Positions 1 to 8,416 of a stretch of DNA of 54,306 nucleotides are shown here, piece by piece. A program made the translations under genes and the position numbers. This DNA comes from Candidatus Coproplasma stercoravium. Lineage in GTDB: Bacteria; Bacillota; Clostridia; Christensenellales; Borkfalkiaceae. How positions within the stretch are numbered: position 1 is the first letter of the stretch; every line of letters begins with the position of its first letter. The stretch is from contig DVFR01000041.1 of NCBI GenBank assembly GCA_018713165.1, positions 1 through 54,306 of the forward strand, written 5' to 3'. The notes under the pieces were generated by a model. That model was not told where the DNA came from, did not search any database, and saw only the letters and a program-made list of their open reading frames with translations.

Positions 1-44
1 CATTGTAGTTCTTCAAACAGCGGACAACCGCTGTTTGTACAATG
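1..44. repeat. Nested inverted repeat at window edge
   Basis: An outer 7-bp inverted repeat (1-7 with 38-44) encloses a perfect 9-bp stem (15-23 with 28-36) around a 4-nt loop. It lies beyond the purine operon terminator and has no gene in it. It could be the terminator of a gene to the left or part of an intergenic repeat. The stretch 45-130 that follows has no ORF and is rich in GAGCG/GCGAG words. Confidence 0.6.
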
Positions 45-135
45 TGAGATGAGCGAGGGCAAATCAAAGCACGAGCGGTGACCGAGCGCGGCGGTTTATA
101 CACAGCATGCCGCGCGAGACCTTAGTTTCTCGAAC

Positions 136-177
136 TCACGAAAAATTTAGCTCTCCGCCAGAGCTAAATTTTTGTGA
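136..177 (-). terminator. Terminator of the purine operon
   Basis: A perfect 14-bp stem (141-154 with 160-173) has a 5-nt loop, is extended by a TCAC/GTGA clamp, and ends in a U run on the minus strand. It lies just after the purH stop, so purH appears to be the last gene and purD is not part of this operon. Confidence 0.85.
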
Positions 178-183
178 ACTCCT

Positions 184-1803
184 TTAGTGCTTAAAGTGCC
201 TTTCGCCGACGAATACCATCGCAATGCCAGCCTTGTTGGCAGCCTCTACCGACTCTTTGTCGCGTATAGAGCCGCCCGGCTGAATTATTGCCGTGATGCC
301 TGCTTTTGCGCACTCTTCAACGCAGTCGGAGAACGGGAAGAAGGCGTCGGAAGCCATAACCGAACCCTTTGCCTCTGCGCCCGCGTGCTCTATCGCCTGC
401 TGCGCTGCCCAGATACGGTTGGTCTGTCCCATGCCGATACCCGTAGTTCTGCCCGGTTTGCCGATTACGATTGCGTTCGACTTGGTATGCTTTACCACGC
501 GCCATGCGAACATCATCGCCTCGACCTCCTCCGCAGTGGGAACGCGGTCGGTTACGACGCCCAAACCGTAAGTCGTCTTTTCCTTGCCCGAAGGCGTTGC
601 GGAAACGGTGACCTCTGCCTTGCGGGAGAAAAGTCCCATATCCTCGTCCTTGATTAGGCACTCATCGTACTGCTGGACGAGCAGTCCGCCGTACACCTTT
701 TTCATGTCGCGGGCGGTGCTCTCGCGACGGGCGGAGATGTCGTCTATCTGCAAAAGACGGATATTCTTTTTGCCTTCGAGAATTTCGAGCGCCTTATCGG
801 TATATGCGGGCGCCATTACAATCTCTATGAAAATCTTGTTTATCTCTTCGGCGGTCTTTTCGTCTACCGTGCCGTTTATCGCGAGTATGCCGCCGAACAC
901 CGATACGGGGTCGGAGGTGTAGGCGCGCATGTACGCCTCGTATATATCCTTGCCCGTGCCGACGCCGCAGGGGTTGGCGTGCTTGCACGCAACTACCGCG
1001 GGCGTATCGCCGAATTCCTTTAAAAGTTCGAGCGCGCCGTTTGCGTCGTTTATGTTGTTGTAGGAAAGCTCCTTGCCCCAGAGCTGTTTTGCCGACGAGA
1101 GCGAACCCTTGCGGATAAACGGCTCGTTATAGAACACAGCCGACTGCTGGGGATTTTCGCCGTAGCGCATATCCTGCGCCTTTTCGTAGGCAAAAGTTAT
1201 TGTGTCGGGGTACTGAATCCCGAGTTGGTCGGCAAGGTAGTTGGAGATGAGGCTGTCGTACTCGGCGGTGTGCGCGAACACCTTGTATTGCAGGTATTTT
1301 TTTGTCTGCAAAGTAACGCCGCCCGCGGCGAGCTCTTCGAGCACTTTGCCGTAGTCTTTGGGGTCGACGATTACGGCGACGTCCTGATAGTTCTTTGCCG
1401 CCGCCCTTATCATTGTGGGCCCGCCGATATCGATATTTTCGATACACTCGGCAAAATCCGCGCCGCGCGCAAGGGTTGCCTTGAAGGGATAGAGGTTTAC
1501 CGCAACGATATCAATCGTGTTTATTTTGAGTTCTTCGAGCTGCTTCATGTGCTCGGGGTTGGAGCGCATTGCAAGAAGCCCCGCGTGGACGTTGGGGTGA
1601 AGGGTTTTTACCCTGCCGTCGAGGCACTCGGGGAAACCCGTGATATCGGATATGCCGATAACTTCGAGCCCCGCGTCTTTGAGCGCCTTTGCGGTGCCGC
1701 CCGTGGATATGATTTCAAAACCGTTGGCAATAAGTCCCTTGCAGAAATCGACTACGCCCGTCTTGTCGGAAACAGAAACGAGCGCCCTCTTTTTCATCTC
1801 CAT
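184..1803 (-). CDS. purH: Bifunctional AICAR formyltransferase / IMP cyclohydrolase
   Basis: This cytoplasmic enzyme carries out the last two steps of de novo IMP synthesis: formyl transfer from 10-formyl-THF to AICAR, then ring closure. The 539-residue length is normal for the family. The N-terminal MGS-like cyclohydrolase domain starts with ALVSVSDKTGVVDF and has the STGGTAKAL phosphate-binding loop. The C-terminal transformylase domain carries the CKHANPCGVG catalytic Lys-His motif. An ATG at 1803 is preferred because TGAGG lies about 6 nt upstream; a second ATG two codons in is possible. It is the last gene of the minus-strand pur operon, 88 bp after purN, and a strong terminator follows. 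Nothing is unusual. Confidence 0.97.
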   Translation of the reverse strand: MEMKKRALVSVSDKTGVVDFCKGLIANGFEIISTGGTAKALKDAGLEVIGISDITGFPECLDGRVKTLHPNVHAGLLAMRSNPEHMKQLEELKINTIDIVAVNLYPFKATLARGADFAECIENIDIGGPTMIRAAAKNYQDVAVIVDPKDYGKVLEELAAGGVTLQTKKYLQYKVFAHTAEYDSLISNYLADQLGIQYPDTITFAYEKAQDMRYGENPQQSAVFYNEPFIRKGSLSSAKQLWGKELSYNNINDANGALELLKEFGDTPAVVACKHANPCGVGTGKDIYEAYMRAYTSDPVSVFGGILAINGTVDEKTAEEINKIFIEIVMAPAYTDKALEILEGKKNIRLLQIDDISARRESTARDMKKVYGGLLVQQYDECLIKDEDMGLFSRKAEVTVSATPSGKEKTTYGLGVVTDRVPTAEEVEAMMFAWRVVKHTKSNAIVIGKPGRTTGIGMGQTNRIWAAQQAIEHAGAEAKGSVMASDAFFPFSDCVEECAKAGITAIIQPGGSIRDKESVEAANKAGIAMVFVGERHFKH

Positions 1804-1891
1804 ATATGTAACCTCACAAATTATTTTTCACTTGGATTTTTTTGCCGCAAAATGCGGCAAAATTTATAATTGCCCCCGTACTATGCCCGAA

Positions 1892-2509
1892 TTAACGAAG
1901 TACGGTGACCTTTCTGTCCTGCTTTATTATCTTGCCTTCGCACAGCTTTTTTACGCAGTAGGGAAGAAGCTCGTGCTCGACTTTTAAAATGCGAGCCTGG
2001 AGCGTTTCGGGCGTGTCGTCGTCCTCCACTTCCACCGCGCGCTGGGCGATTATCGCGCCGCCGTCGGGCACTTCGTTGACAAAGTGCACCGTGCAGCCCG
2101 AAATCTTCGCACCGTATTCGAGCACCGCCCTGTGGACTTTGAGCCCGTAAAAACCGCCGCCGCAGAAGGCGGGAATGAGCGAGGGGTGAATGTTTATTAT
2201 TCTGTCGTTAAATTCCCTTATAAAACTTTCGGGAATTATTTTGAGCCAGCCCGCGAGCACGATATAGTCCACCCCGAGCCCGTGCAGAAGGTCGGAGAGC
2301 TTTTTGTATAACTCTTCGAGGTCGGGATAGTCGGCCTTGGCAAACACTTCGGCGCGTATGCCGTGTTTTTGCGCGCGGTCGATTGCGCCTATGCCGTGCT
2401 TTGAGGCGATGAGCGCGGCAATTTCGCAGAAATGCTCCCTCTCGTTGGCGTCGATAACCGACTGAAAATCGGTGCCGCCGCCCGAGGCAAAAACGGCTAT
2501 TTTTTTCAT
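1892..2509 (-). CDS. purN: Phosphoribosylglycinamide formyltransferase
   Basis: This enzyme transfers a formyl group from 10-formyl-THF to GAR, the third step of purine synthesis. The protein begins MKKIAVFASGGGTDFQS, which has the family's glycine-rich phosphate-binding start. The catalytic set is visible: NIHPSLIPAF carries the Asn and His, and VNEVPDGGAI carries the Asp. The open frame extends 17 codons upstream into purM, but the ATG at 2509 overlaps the purM stop as ATGA and gives a standard 205-residue protein, so I place the start there. The overlap implies translational coupling to purM. Confidence 0.95.
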   Translation of the reverse strand: MKKIAVFASGGGTDFQSVIDANEREHFCEIAALIASKHGIGAIDRAQKHGIRAEVFAKADYPDLEELYKKLSDLLHGLGVDYIVLAGWLKIIPESFIREFNDRIINIHPSLIPAFCGGGFYGLKVHRAVLEYGAKISGCTVHFVNEVPDGGAIIAQRAVEVEDDDTPETLQARILKVEHELLPYCVKKLCEGKIIKQDRKVTVLR

Positions 2510-3528
2510 TTTATGAGCTTTACGCCGCTGCCTTTGAGCGTTTTGCCTATTACGGCGCACTCCTCCCCGTTCTCTCTTAAAATTTCGAGCGTTTTATCCA
2601 CGTCGCGCTTTGCAACGCAGACTACCATGCCGATACCCATGTTGAAGGTATTGTATATCTGCTCGTCGGAGATGCCCGCCTTTTCCTGCATTACTTTGAA
2701 CACTGCGGGAACTTCGTAGGAGCGCAGCCAGATTTCGCAGCCGACTCCCTTGGGGAAGATGCGGGGGATATTTTCGATAAAGCCGCCGCCCGTTATGTGC
2801 GCAATGCCCTTTACCTTTACCCTTTCGATGAGGTTCAGAATCGAGCGGACGTATATGCGGGTGGGCTGAAGGAGCACGTCGATGGGGCGCGCGCCGAGGC
2901 GGGAATCGAAGCGTTCGAGCGCAGCCTTGTCCTCGCCGAAGAGCTTTCTTACGAGCGAATAGCCGTTGGAATGAACGCCGCTCGACTTGATGCCGATGAG
3001 CGCGTCGCCGGGCTTTATTCTGCTGCCGTTTATAATCTTCTTTTTATCGACTATGCCGACCGCAAAGCCCGCGATATCGTATTCGCCGTCGGGGTAGAAG
3101 CCGGGCATTTCGGCAGTTTCGCCGCCGATAAGCGCCGCTCCCGCCTGCCTGCAACCTTCGGCTACGCCCGAAACGACGGTCGCCACGGTTTCGGGCGAGA
3201 GTTTGCCCGTCGCGAAATAATCGAGGAAAAAGAGCGGCTTTGCGCCCTGGCAAACTATGTCGTTTACGCACATAGCAACCGCGTCGATGCCTATAGTGTT
3301 GTGCTTTCCGGCGATGAACGCATATTTGAGTTTTGTTCCCACGCCGTCGGTGCCCGCAACGAGTACGGGGTGTTTCATGCCCTTCGAGAGCTCGTAAAAG
3401 CCGCCGAATGAGCCGATGTCGCCGAGAACGTGTTCGTCGTAAGTAGATTTTACGTACTGCTTCATGAGCCGTACCGCTTCGTATCCCCTTTCAACGTCTA
3501 CGCCGCTGTCTTTGTATGAGATTGCCAT
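2506..3528 (-). CDS. purM: Phosphoribosylformylglycinamidine cyclo-ligase (AIR synthetase)
   Basis: This enzyme closes the imidazole ring of AIR with ATP, the fifth step of purine synthesis. At 340 residues it is the usual length. Family hallmarks are the start YKDSGVDVERGYEAV, VAGTDGVGTKL, the IGGETAEMPGFY motif of the active site, and HITGGGFIENIPR. It lies 40 bp after purF and overlaps purN by 4 nt (ATGA) in the same operon. Nothing is degenerate in the visible motifs. Confidence 0.97.
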   Translation of the reverse strand: MAISYKDSGVDVERGYEAVRLMKQYVKSTYDEHVLGDIGSFGGFYELSKGMKHPVLVAGTDGVGTKLKYAFIAGKHNTIGIDAVAMCVNDIVCQGAKPLFFLDYFATGKLSPETVATVVSGVAEGCRQAGAALIGGETAEMPGFYPDGEYDIAGFAVGIVDKKKIINGSRIKPGDALIGIKSSGVHSNGYSLVRKLFGEDKAALERFDSRLGARPIDVLLQPTRIYVRSILNLIERVKVKGIAHITGGGFIENIPRIFPKGVGCEIWLRSYEVPAVFKVMQEKAGISDEQIYNTFNMGIGMVVCVAKRDVDKTLEILRENGEECAVIGKTLKGSGVKLIK

Positions 3529-3568
3529 AAAACCTTTTTACCTCGCTTAATATATTCCTTATAAAAAT

Positions 3569-4981
3569 TTATTCAAATTTGAGCTTGTCGGTCTCGTAAT
3601 CGTCCATCGGGTAAGGATAACTGCCCGTGAAACAGCCGAGACAGAAATGAAGATTTGACTTTTTGCACGACTCCACGAGGTGCTCCACCGAGAGATATTT
3701 CAGGCTGTCGGCGCCGATGCTCTCGCATATCTGCTCTTCCGTTTTGTATGCGCCTATGAGCTGGGAATAGGTCTGGATATCTATCCCGAGGTGGCAGGGG
3801 TGCTTTACTATGGGCGAGCAGATTCGTATGTGCACTTCCTTCGCGCCCGCTTCGCGCAGCATCTTTATTATCTTGCGCATGGTGGTGCCGCGGACGATGG
3901 AGTCGTCGATGATTATCAGCCTCTTGCCGCGTATGTTGGCGCGGAGGGCGTTCATTTTTACGCTTAAACTGTTTTCGCGCTGGCGTTGGTCGGGCTGGAT
4001 GAAAGTTCTGCCGACGTACCTGTTTTTTGCCAGCGCCTCGACAAAGGGTATGCCGCTCTCTTCGGCGTAGGCGCGCGCGGCGACGTTTGCACTGTCGGGC
4101 ACGCCCGCAACCATGTCGGCTTCTACCCCGTAGTGTCTGGCGAGCAATCTGCCCGCCTCCTGGCGCGCGTGATATACGCTGCAACCGTCAATCACCGAAT
4201 CGTGGCGGGCGAAATATACATACTCGAATATGCAGAGATTGCCGTCCTTGGGGACGTTTTGCATCATGTGCGACTGAATGCCGTTTGAATCGATGACCAC
4301 GATTTCGCCGGGCTTTACGTCGCGCAGGAAATTCGCGCCGACCGCGTCGAGGGCGCAACTCTCGCTGGCAACCACCACGTCGTCGTCGGCCATGCCTATG
4401 CACAGCGGGCGTATGCCGTAGGGGTCGCGCACGGCGATGAGCTTGTCCGTCGTCATTATCACGAGCGCGTATGCGCCTTTGAAGTGCGGGCAGGCGCGGA
4501 TAACTCCCTTTAAAATGTCGCCGTCGGACAAGTCGTTTATCATTATCGCCATCACTTCGGAGTCGATGGTGGTCTGGAACACGGCGTTGCGCTTTATCAG
4601 CTCGTCGCGGAGCTGTTTGGTGTTGGTAAGGTTGCCGTTGTGCGCGAGCGCCATTTTGCCGCATTTGCCCGTGAACACTACGGGCTGTGCGTTTAAAAGC
4701 TGGCTGGCGCCCGTCGTCGAGTAGCGGACGTGCCCCACCGCTATGTCGCCCTCGGGGAGCTTTTCGAGCTCGCCGTGGGAAAATATTTCGGGAATGAGCC
4801 CCATGCCCTTGTGATATACGATTTTGTCGGCAAAGGCGACGGCGATGCCGCCGCTCTCCTGCCCCCTGTGCTGGAGGGCATACAAGCCGTAATATACGGT
4901 GTGCGCTACCGTGCGGTTTTCCGACGAATATACGCCGAACACGCCGCACTCGTCGTGAATTTCGTCATGAATTTCGTCCAT
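3569..4981 (-). CDS. purF: Amidophosphoribosyltransferase
   Basis: This is the committing enzyme of purine synthesis, making phosphoribosylamine from PRPP and glutamine. The 470-residue protein has an 11-residue propeptide before Cys12, as in the Bacillus subtilis type, so Cys12 becomes the N-terminal nucleophile after self-processing. Glutaminase motifs are intact: ECGVFGVYSS, LQHRGQESGG, HVRYSTTGAS and AHNGNLTN. The PRPP loop IIIDDSIVRGTT and Cys residues near the C-terminus (FCLGCFTG) fit the [4Fe-4S] form. The propeptide holds a small tandem duplication, DEIHDEIHDE. The gene sits between a PurF paralogue and purM. Confidence 0.97.
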   Translation of the reverse strand: MDEIHDEIHDECGVFGVYSSENRTVAHTVYYGLYALQHRGQESGGIAVAFADKIVYHKGMGLIPEIFSHGELEKLPEGDIAVGHVRYSTTGASQLLNAQPVVFTGKCGKMALAHNGNLTNTKQLRDELIKRNAVFQTTIDSEVMAIMINDLSDGDILKGVIRACPHFKGAYALVIMTTDKLIAVRDPYGIRPLCIGMADDDVVVASESCALDAVGANFLRDVKPGEIVVIDSNGIQSHMMQNVPKDGNLCIFEYVYFARHDSVIDGCSVYHARQEAGRLLARHYGVEADMVAGVPDSANVAARAYAEESGIPFVEALAKNRYVGRTFIQPDQRQRENSLSVKMNALRANIRGKRLIIIDDSIVRGTTMRKIIKMLREAGAKEVHIRICSPIVKHPCHLGIDIQTYSQLIGAYKTEEQICESIGADSLKYLSVEHLVESCKKSNLHFCLGCFTGSYPYPMDDYETDKLKFE

Positions 4982-5021
4982 ATGTCTCCTGGTATGAAGA
5001 AAGAGAGCACGCGGGCAGGAT

Positions 5022-6443
5022 TTATTCCTTGCCCGTCCAGCAGTATGTGCAAAGTTTGCAGGGCTCGATGCCTATGGCCTCGATAAGCCCCTCTATCGAC
5101 TGAAATTCAAGCGATTCGAAGTGGAACTTGTCGCATATAGCTTTGCGCATAGCCTTTCCGCGCTCCGTTTCGGAATCGCTGTATTCCTCTAAATGCTTTA
5201 CGGCTTCGTCGCCTTCGAGCTCCGCCATGGTGCGGCGGGTAATCAAATCCATATCGCCCGAAGAGCGCGAGAAGTTGAGGTATTTGCACCCGTACATTAT
5301 GGGCGGGCAGGCCGAGCGCATGTGCACAGCCTTTGCGCCGTGCGAATACAAAAACTCTACCGTCTCTTTGAGCTGGGTGCCGCGCACGATGGAGTCGTCG
5401 ACGAGCAGAAGGCTCTTGCCCTCTATGAGCTCGTGGACGGGTATGAGCTTCATCTTTGCGACCTTGTTGCGCTCCGACTGGTTTACGGGCATGAAGCTCC
5501 TCGACCACGTCGGCGTATATTTTATATAGGGGCGTGCAAAGGGGACTTTGCACGCGTTGGCATAACCTATGGCGTGGGGAGTGCCGGAATCGGGAACGCC
5601 GCCCACGTAGTCGATGCCGTGCATGTCGTGCGTTTTTGCGTCGCGGCGGGCGAAGATTTCGCCGTTTTTGCAGCGCATCATCTCTACGTTCACTCCCTCG
5701 TACGAAGAGGTCGGGTAGCCGTAGTACGACCACAAAAAGGCGCAGATTCGCATCTTTTCGCCCGGAGGCGCGAGCTGCGTTACGCCGTCCGCCGAAATTT
5801 CGACAATCTCTCCGGGGCCGAGTTCGCGGTAGTCGGAATAGCCGAGTTTTTTATAGGCGAAACTTTCAAACGAGGCGCAGTAGCCGTCGTCCCCCTTTCC
5901 TATCTGAATGGGGAGCCTGCCGACCTTGTCCCTCGCGGCAATCAAGGTGCCCTTATCGGTGAGAATGAGAATCGATGCCGTGCCGTCTATCCTGTCCTGC
6001 GCGTAGCGTATGCCCTCGGCGTAGGAGTCTTTGCTGTTTATGAGCGCGGCGACGAGCTCGTTGGAGTTGACCTTGCTGCCCGTCATCGCGTCGAAATAGC
6101 CGCCGCGGGAGAGCACCTCCTTCGTGAGCTCTTCGGCGTTGTTGATTATGCCTATGGTGCTTATCGCGTATTTGCCTATCTTCGACACCATGAGAAGGGG
6201 CTGCGGGTCGGTATCGCTTATGCAGCCTATCGCCGCATTGCCGCGCATTTCCGAGAGGACGCGTTCGAACTTCGTTCTGAACGGCGCGTTTTCGATATTG
6301 TGAATTTCGCGCTGGAGGCCGATTTCGGGGTCAAATGCCGCCATGCCTCCGCGCTTGGTGCCGAGATGGGAATGATAGTCGGTGCCGATGAACGCGTCGA
6401 AAACGGCGCTGCTCCTCTTTACCGAACCGAAAAAGCCGCCCAT
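5022..6443 (-). CDS. PurF paralogue with a dead glutaminase domain
   Basis: The 473-residue protein is clearly homologous to amidophosphoribosyltransferase. The PRPP-binding loop LLLVDDSIVRGTQ (about 345-357) is intact, and the Cys residues expected of a [4Fe-4S] form are present (MRICAFLW, SACPPIMYGC, EPCKLCTYC). The N-terminus reads MGGFFGSVKR, so Gly replaces the nucleophilic Cys. The RYSTTG and HNGN glutamine-site motifs of the neighbouring PurF are replaced (STIGIINN). It should therefore not hydrolyse glutamine. It might use ammonia, regulate PurF, or catalyse another PRPP reaction; the function is unknown. Similar 'MGGFFG' proteins are, to my knowledge, found in other gut anaerobes. 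It lies 6 nt after purC and 40 nt before purF. Confidence 0.9.
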   Translation of the reverse strand: MGGFFGSVKRSSAVFDAFIGTDYHSHLGTKRGGMAAFDPEIGLQREIHNIENAPFRTKFERVLSEMRGNAAIGCISDTDPQPLLMVSKIGKYAISTIGIINNAEELTKEVLSRGGYFDAMTGSKVNSNELVAALINSKDSYAEGIRYAQDRIDGTASILILTDKGTLIAARDKVGRLPIQIGKGDDGYCASFESFAYKKLGYSDYRELGPGEIVEISADGVTQLAPPGEKMRICAFLWSYYGYPTSSYEGVNVEMMRCKNGEIFARRDAKTHDMHGIDYVGGVPDSGTPHAIGYANACKVPFARPYIKYTPTWSRSFMPVNQSERNKVAKMKLIPVHELIEGKSLLLVDDSIVRGTQLKETVEFLYSHGAKAVHMRSACPPIMYGCKYLNFSRSSGDMDLITRRTMAELEGDEAVKHLEEYSDSETERGKAMRKAICDKFHFESLEFQSIEGLIEAIGIEPCKLCTYCWTGKE

Positions 6444-6449
6444 CCGCGC

Positions 6450-7172
6450 TTACTCTCCCGTGAGGCGTTTGAACACTTCGTTGTAAGCGTCTTCCACGCC
6501 GCCGAGGTCGCGGCGGAACCTGTCTTTATCGAGGCTGACGTGCTTTTCGGTATCCCAGCTGCCTGCCTCCCAGAAGCGGCAGGTATCGGGAGAGATTTCG
6601 TCCGCGAGAACTATTTCGCCGTGGAATCTGCCGAATTCGAGCTTGAAGTCGATAAGGTCGATGTTGAGCTTTTTGAAGAACTCAATCATGACGTCGTTGA
6701 CCTTGAACGCAAGTTCCTTTATCCTTGCTATCTCCTTTTCGGTGGCAAGGTTTAAAGCGAGCGCGTGGTAGTCGTTGATGAGGGGGTCGTCGAGCTCGTC
6801 GCACTTATAGGAAAACTCTATGGTGGGAATGGAGAGCTTGGTGCCTTCCTTTACGCCGTAGCGCTTTGAAAAGCTGCCCGCCGCAACGTTCCTGATTATA
6901 ACCTCGAGGGGAACAATCTGAACCTTTTTAACGACGGTATCCCTGTCGGAAAGCTGCTCTACAAAGTGCGTGGGTACGCCGTGCTTTTCGAGCATAGACA
7001 TCATCATGTTGCTCATCTTGTTGTTGATTACGCCCTTGCCGACAATCGTACCCCTCTTCTGTCCGTTGAACGCCGTGGCGTCGTCCTTGTAGGAAACGAT
7101 GACGTAGTCGGGGTTTTCGGTTGCATAAACCTTTTTTGCCTTGCCTTCGTAAAGCTGTTCTTTCTTTTCCAT
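6450..7172 (-). CDS. purC: Phosphoribosylaminoimidazole-succinocarboxamide synthase
   Basis: SAICAR synthetase joins CAIR and aspartate with ATP. The N-terminal [11 protein letters not shown] motif, a substrate-binding DDATAFNG, and the [18 protein letters not shown] and DTCRFW segments identify the family. The length, about 240 residues, is normal. Two starts are possible: an ATG at 7172 giving MEKKEQ, and a TTG at 7178 with better spacing (5 nt) to the AAGGAG ribosome site. I keep the ATG. It is the second gene of the operon, 165 bp after purE, and the intergenic gap holds a hairpin. Confidence 0.96.
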   Translation of the reverse strand: MEKKEQLYEGKAKKVYATENPDYVIVSYKDDATAFNGQKRGTIVGKGVINNKMSNMMMSMLEKHGVPTHFVEQLSDRDTVVKKVQIVPLEVIIRNVAAGSFSKRYGVKEGTKLSIPTIEFSYKCDELDDPLINDYHALALNLATEKEIARIKELAFKVNDVMIEFFKKLNIDLIDFKLEFGRFHGEIVLADEISPDTCRFWEAGSWDTEKHVSLDKDRFRRDLGGVEDAYNEVFKRLTGE

Positions 7173-7301
7173 AGTCAAAATTTCTCCTTAGAAAATTTTA
7201 TTATCCTGATTTGGGTGCGCGCGGCTTTTTCGGCGCGGCGCGCGTTGCGTTCCGCGCACGGCATACGCGCCGCGGCGGAATTTTTAAGGTATATACTTTA
7301 A

Positions 7302-7329
7302 ATACCCGCAGGCGCGCGGCTTTGCGGGT
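7302..7329 (-). terminator. Hairpin between purE and purC (possible attenuator)
   Basis: A perfect 8-bp stem (7302-7309 with 7322-7329) has a 12-nt GC-rich loop. It lies just past the purE stop and is followed on the minus strand by a short U-rich stretch. It could lower expression of the distal pur genes or protect the purE 3' end. The weak U tract means full termination is unlikely. Confidence 0.45.
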
Positions 7330-7336
7330 AATTTGT

Positions 7337-7834
7337 TTACAGCTCGGTAAGTTCCGACTGCAGAGCGGCGTCGTCGGAATTTATTTTGTCCTTCATGGCC
7401 GCCTTGTATGCCGAGAGTTTTTCTGCTATTGCAGGATATTTTATCCCGAGAATCTGCAGTGCCAGAAGACCCGCGTTTTCGCCGCCGTTCACGCCGACGG
7501 TAGCCACGGGAATGCCCGAGGGCATCTGTACGATTGACAGAAGACTGTCGAGCCCGCCCATCATGTCGGTTTTTACGGGAAAACCTATAACGGGGAGCGT
7601 GGTATAAGCCGCAACGACGCCGCCGAGGTGCGCCGCCTTGCCTGCCGCGCAGATTATTGCTTCCACCCCGTTTTCGCGCGCGCCTGCCGCGAACGCGTGC
7701 GCCTCTTCGGGCGTGCGGTGGGCGGAGATTACGCGCACTTCGGTTTCGACGCCGAAATCGCGCAGAACCTTTACGGCGGGCTTAACTACGGGGAAATCTG
7801 ATTTCGAGCCCATTATAACGGCAACTTTCGCCAT
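7337..7834 (-). CDS. purE: N5-carboxyaminoimidazole ribonucleotide mutase
   Basis: PurE class I converts N5-CAIR to CAIR. The 165-residue protein opens with VAVIMGSKSDFP, the family phosphate and active-site motif, and has VISAHRTPEEAH with the catalytic His, then AAGKAAHLGGVVAAYT and PVIGFPV. An AGGAGG ribosome site lies ahead of the ATG at 7834. It is the first gene of the minus-strand pur operon and is divergent from a membrane protein gene only 53 bp away, so its promoter must lie in that gap or inside the neighbour. I see no purine riboswitch in the gap. No purK is present in the window. Confidence 0.96.
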   Translation of the reverse strand: MAKVAVIMGSKSDFPVVKPAVKVLRDFGVETEVRVISAHRTPEEAHAFAAGARENGVEAIICAAGKAAHLGGVVAAYTTLPVIGFPVKTDMMGGLDSLLSIVQMPSGIPVATVGVNGGENAGLLALQILGIKYPAIAEKLSAYKAAMKDKINSDDAALQSELTEL

Positions 7835-7852
7835 GAAAAAAATCCTCCTGTA

Positions 7853-7887
7853 TGGTAAAAACTGTTTTTTTGAAACATACTTTTAGT
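7853..7887 (+). promoter_or_regulatory. Candidate leaderless promoter of the DUF1294 gene
   Basis: A CATACT -10-like box (7876-7881) ends 6 nt before the ATG at 7888, and no ribosome site precedes that ATG. The -35 match at 7853-7858 is weak. The same CATACT-6-ATG layout recurs at the Cys-rich lipoprotein gene at 11506. This is inference from spacing. Confidence 0.35.
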
Positions 7888-8190
7888 ATGGTGCTGATAT
7901 ATATAGTGGTGGCGGTTTATATCGCCGCCGTCAACTTTTACGCCGTAATGCTCATAAAATCGCAGCGCGACGAAGAGGGCGACGACGGAAAGAGGCACAG
8001 CGGCGACGGAAAGCTGATACTCACCGCGCTGCTCGGCGGGGCGATAGGCATTTACGTATCTATGTTCGCCATGAAATACCGTCTTAAAAACCTGCTGTTT
8101 ATGGTGCTCATGCCCGTGATTGCCGTATTGAACGTGTGGTTCTTTTACGTGGCGTTCAAATCGGGTTTCACCTTTTTCATAGCCGGCTGA
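7888..8190 (+). CDS. DUF1294 family small membrane protein
   Basis: This is a 100-residue predicted inner-membrane protein with about three hydrophobic segments: residues 1-20, a central [15 protein letters not shown] stretch, and a C-terminal [16 protein letters not shown] stretch. The central Gly-rich segment followed by [10 protein letters not shown] resembles the DUF1294 signature (G-G-x-x-G with a basic loop). Function is unknown in this family. I chose ATG 7888 over the upstream 7852 ATG because it begins directly at the first membrane segment and sits 6 nt after a -10-like box. It is divergent from purE. Confidence 0.65.
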   Translation: MVLIYIVVAVYIAAVNFYAVMLIKSQRDEEGDDGKRHSGDGKLILTALLGGAIGIYVSMFAMKYRLKNLLFMVLMPVIAVLNVWFFYVAFKSGFTFFIAG

Positions 8191-8340
8191 AAAGCCGCCA
8201 TAACAAAAGAATCCGGCGGCGCACCATGCGCTTTGAAAAACTTTTGCCCCATTCTGAGAGTACAGATAGATTATATCACAAACAGAGCGCAAAGAAAAAC
8301 ATTTTGAAAGATGTTTTTTACAATTTTTTAATATGGTAAA

Positions 8341-8391
8341 AACTGCCGCGGGCTCTGCAAAAAATTTGCAGAGCCCGCGGCAGTTAATTTT
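8341..8391. terminator. Bidirectional terminator (21-bp perfect stem)
   Basis: Arms 8341-8361 and 8365-8385 are perfectly complementary with a 3-nt loop, and U runs follow in both directions. It separates the plus-strand DUF1294 gene from the convergent ABC importer operon. A smaller hairpin with a U run lies just before it at about 8294-8325. Confidence 0.85.
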
Positions 8392-8416
8392 TGAGGTTGC
8401 TTGACGCGCGTTAGGC

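Noticed and set aside
5193-6755. A 520-codon plus-strand open frame antisense to the PurF paralogue and purC
   Set aside because: It mirrors codon bias of two well-supported minus-strand genes, has no ribosome site or recognisable domain, and crosses the purC boundary.
7835-7887. A purine riboswitch ahead of purE
   Set aside because: The gap is 53 bp, too short for the aptamer and expression platform, and contains none of the conserved junction bases.
8136-8339. A 67-codon plus-strand open frame after the DUF1294 gene
   Set aside because: It overlaps the end of the DUF1294 gene and runs through the hairpins before the terminator; no ribosome site and no similarity recognised.
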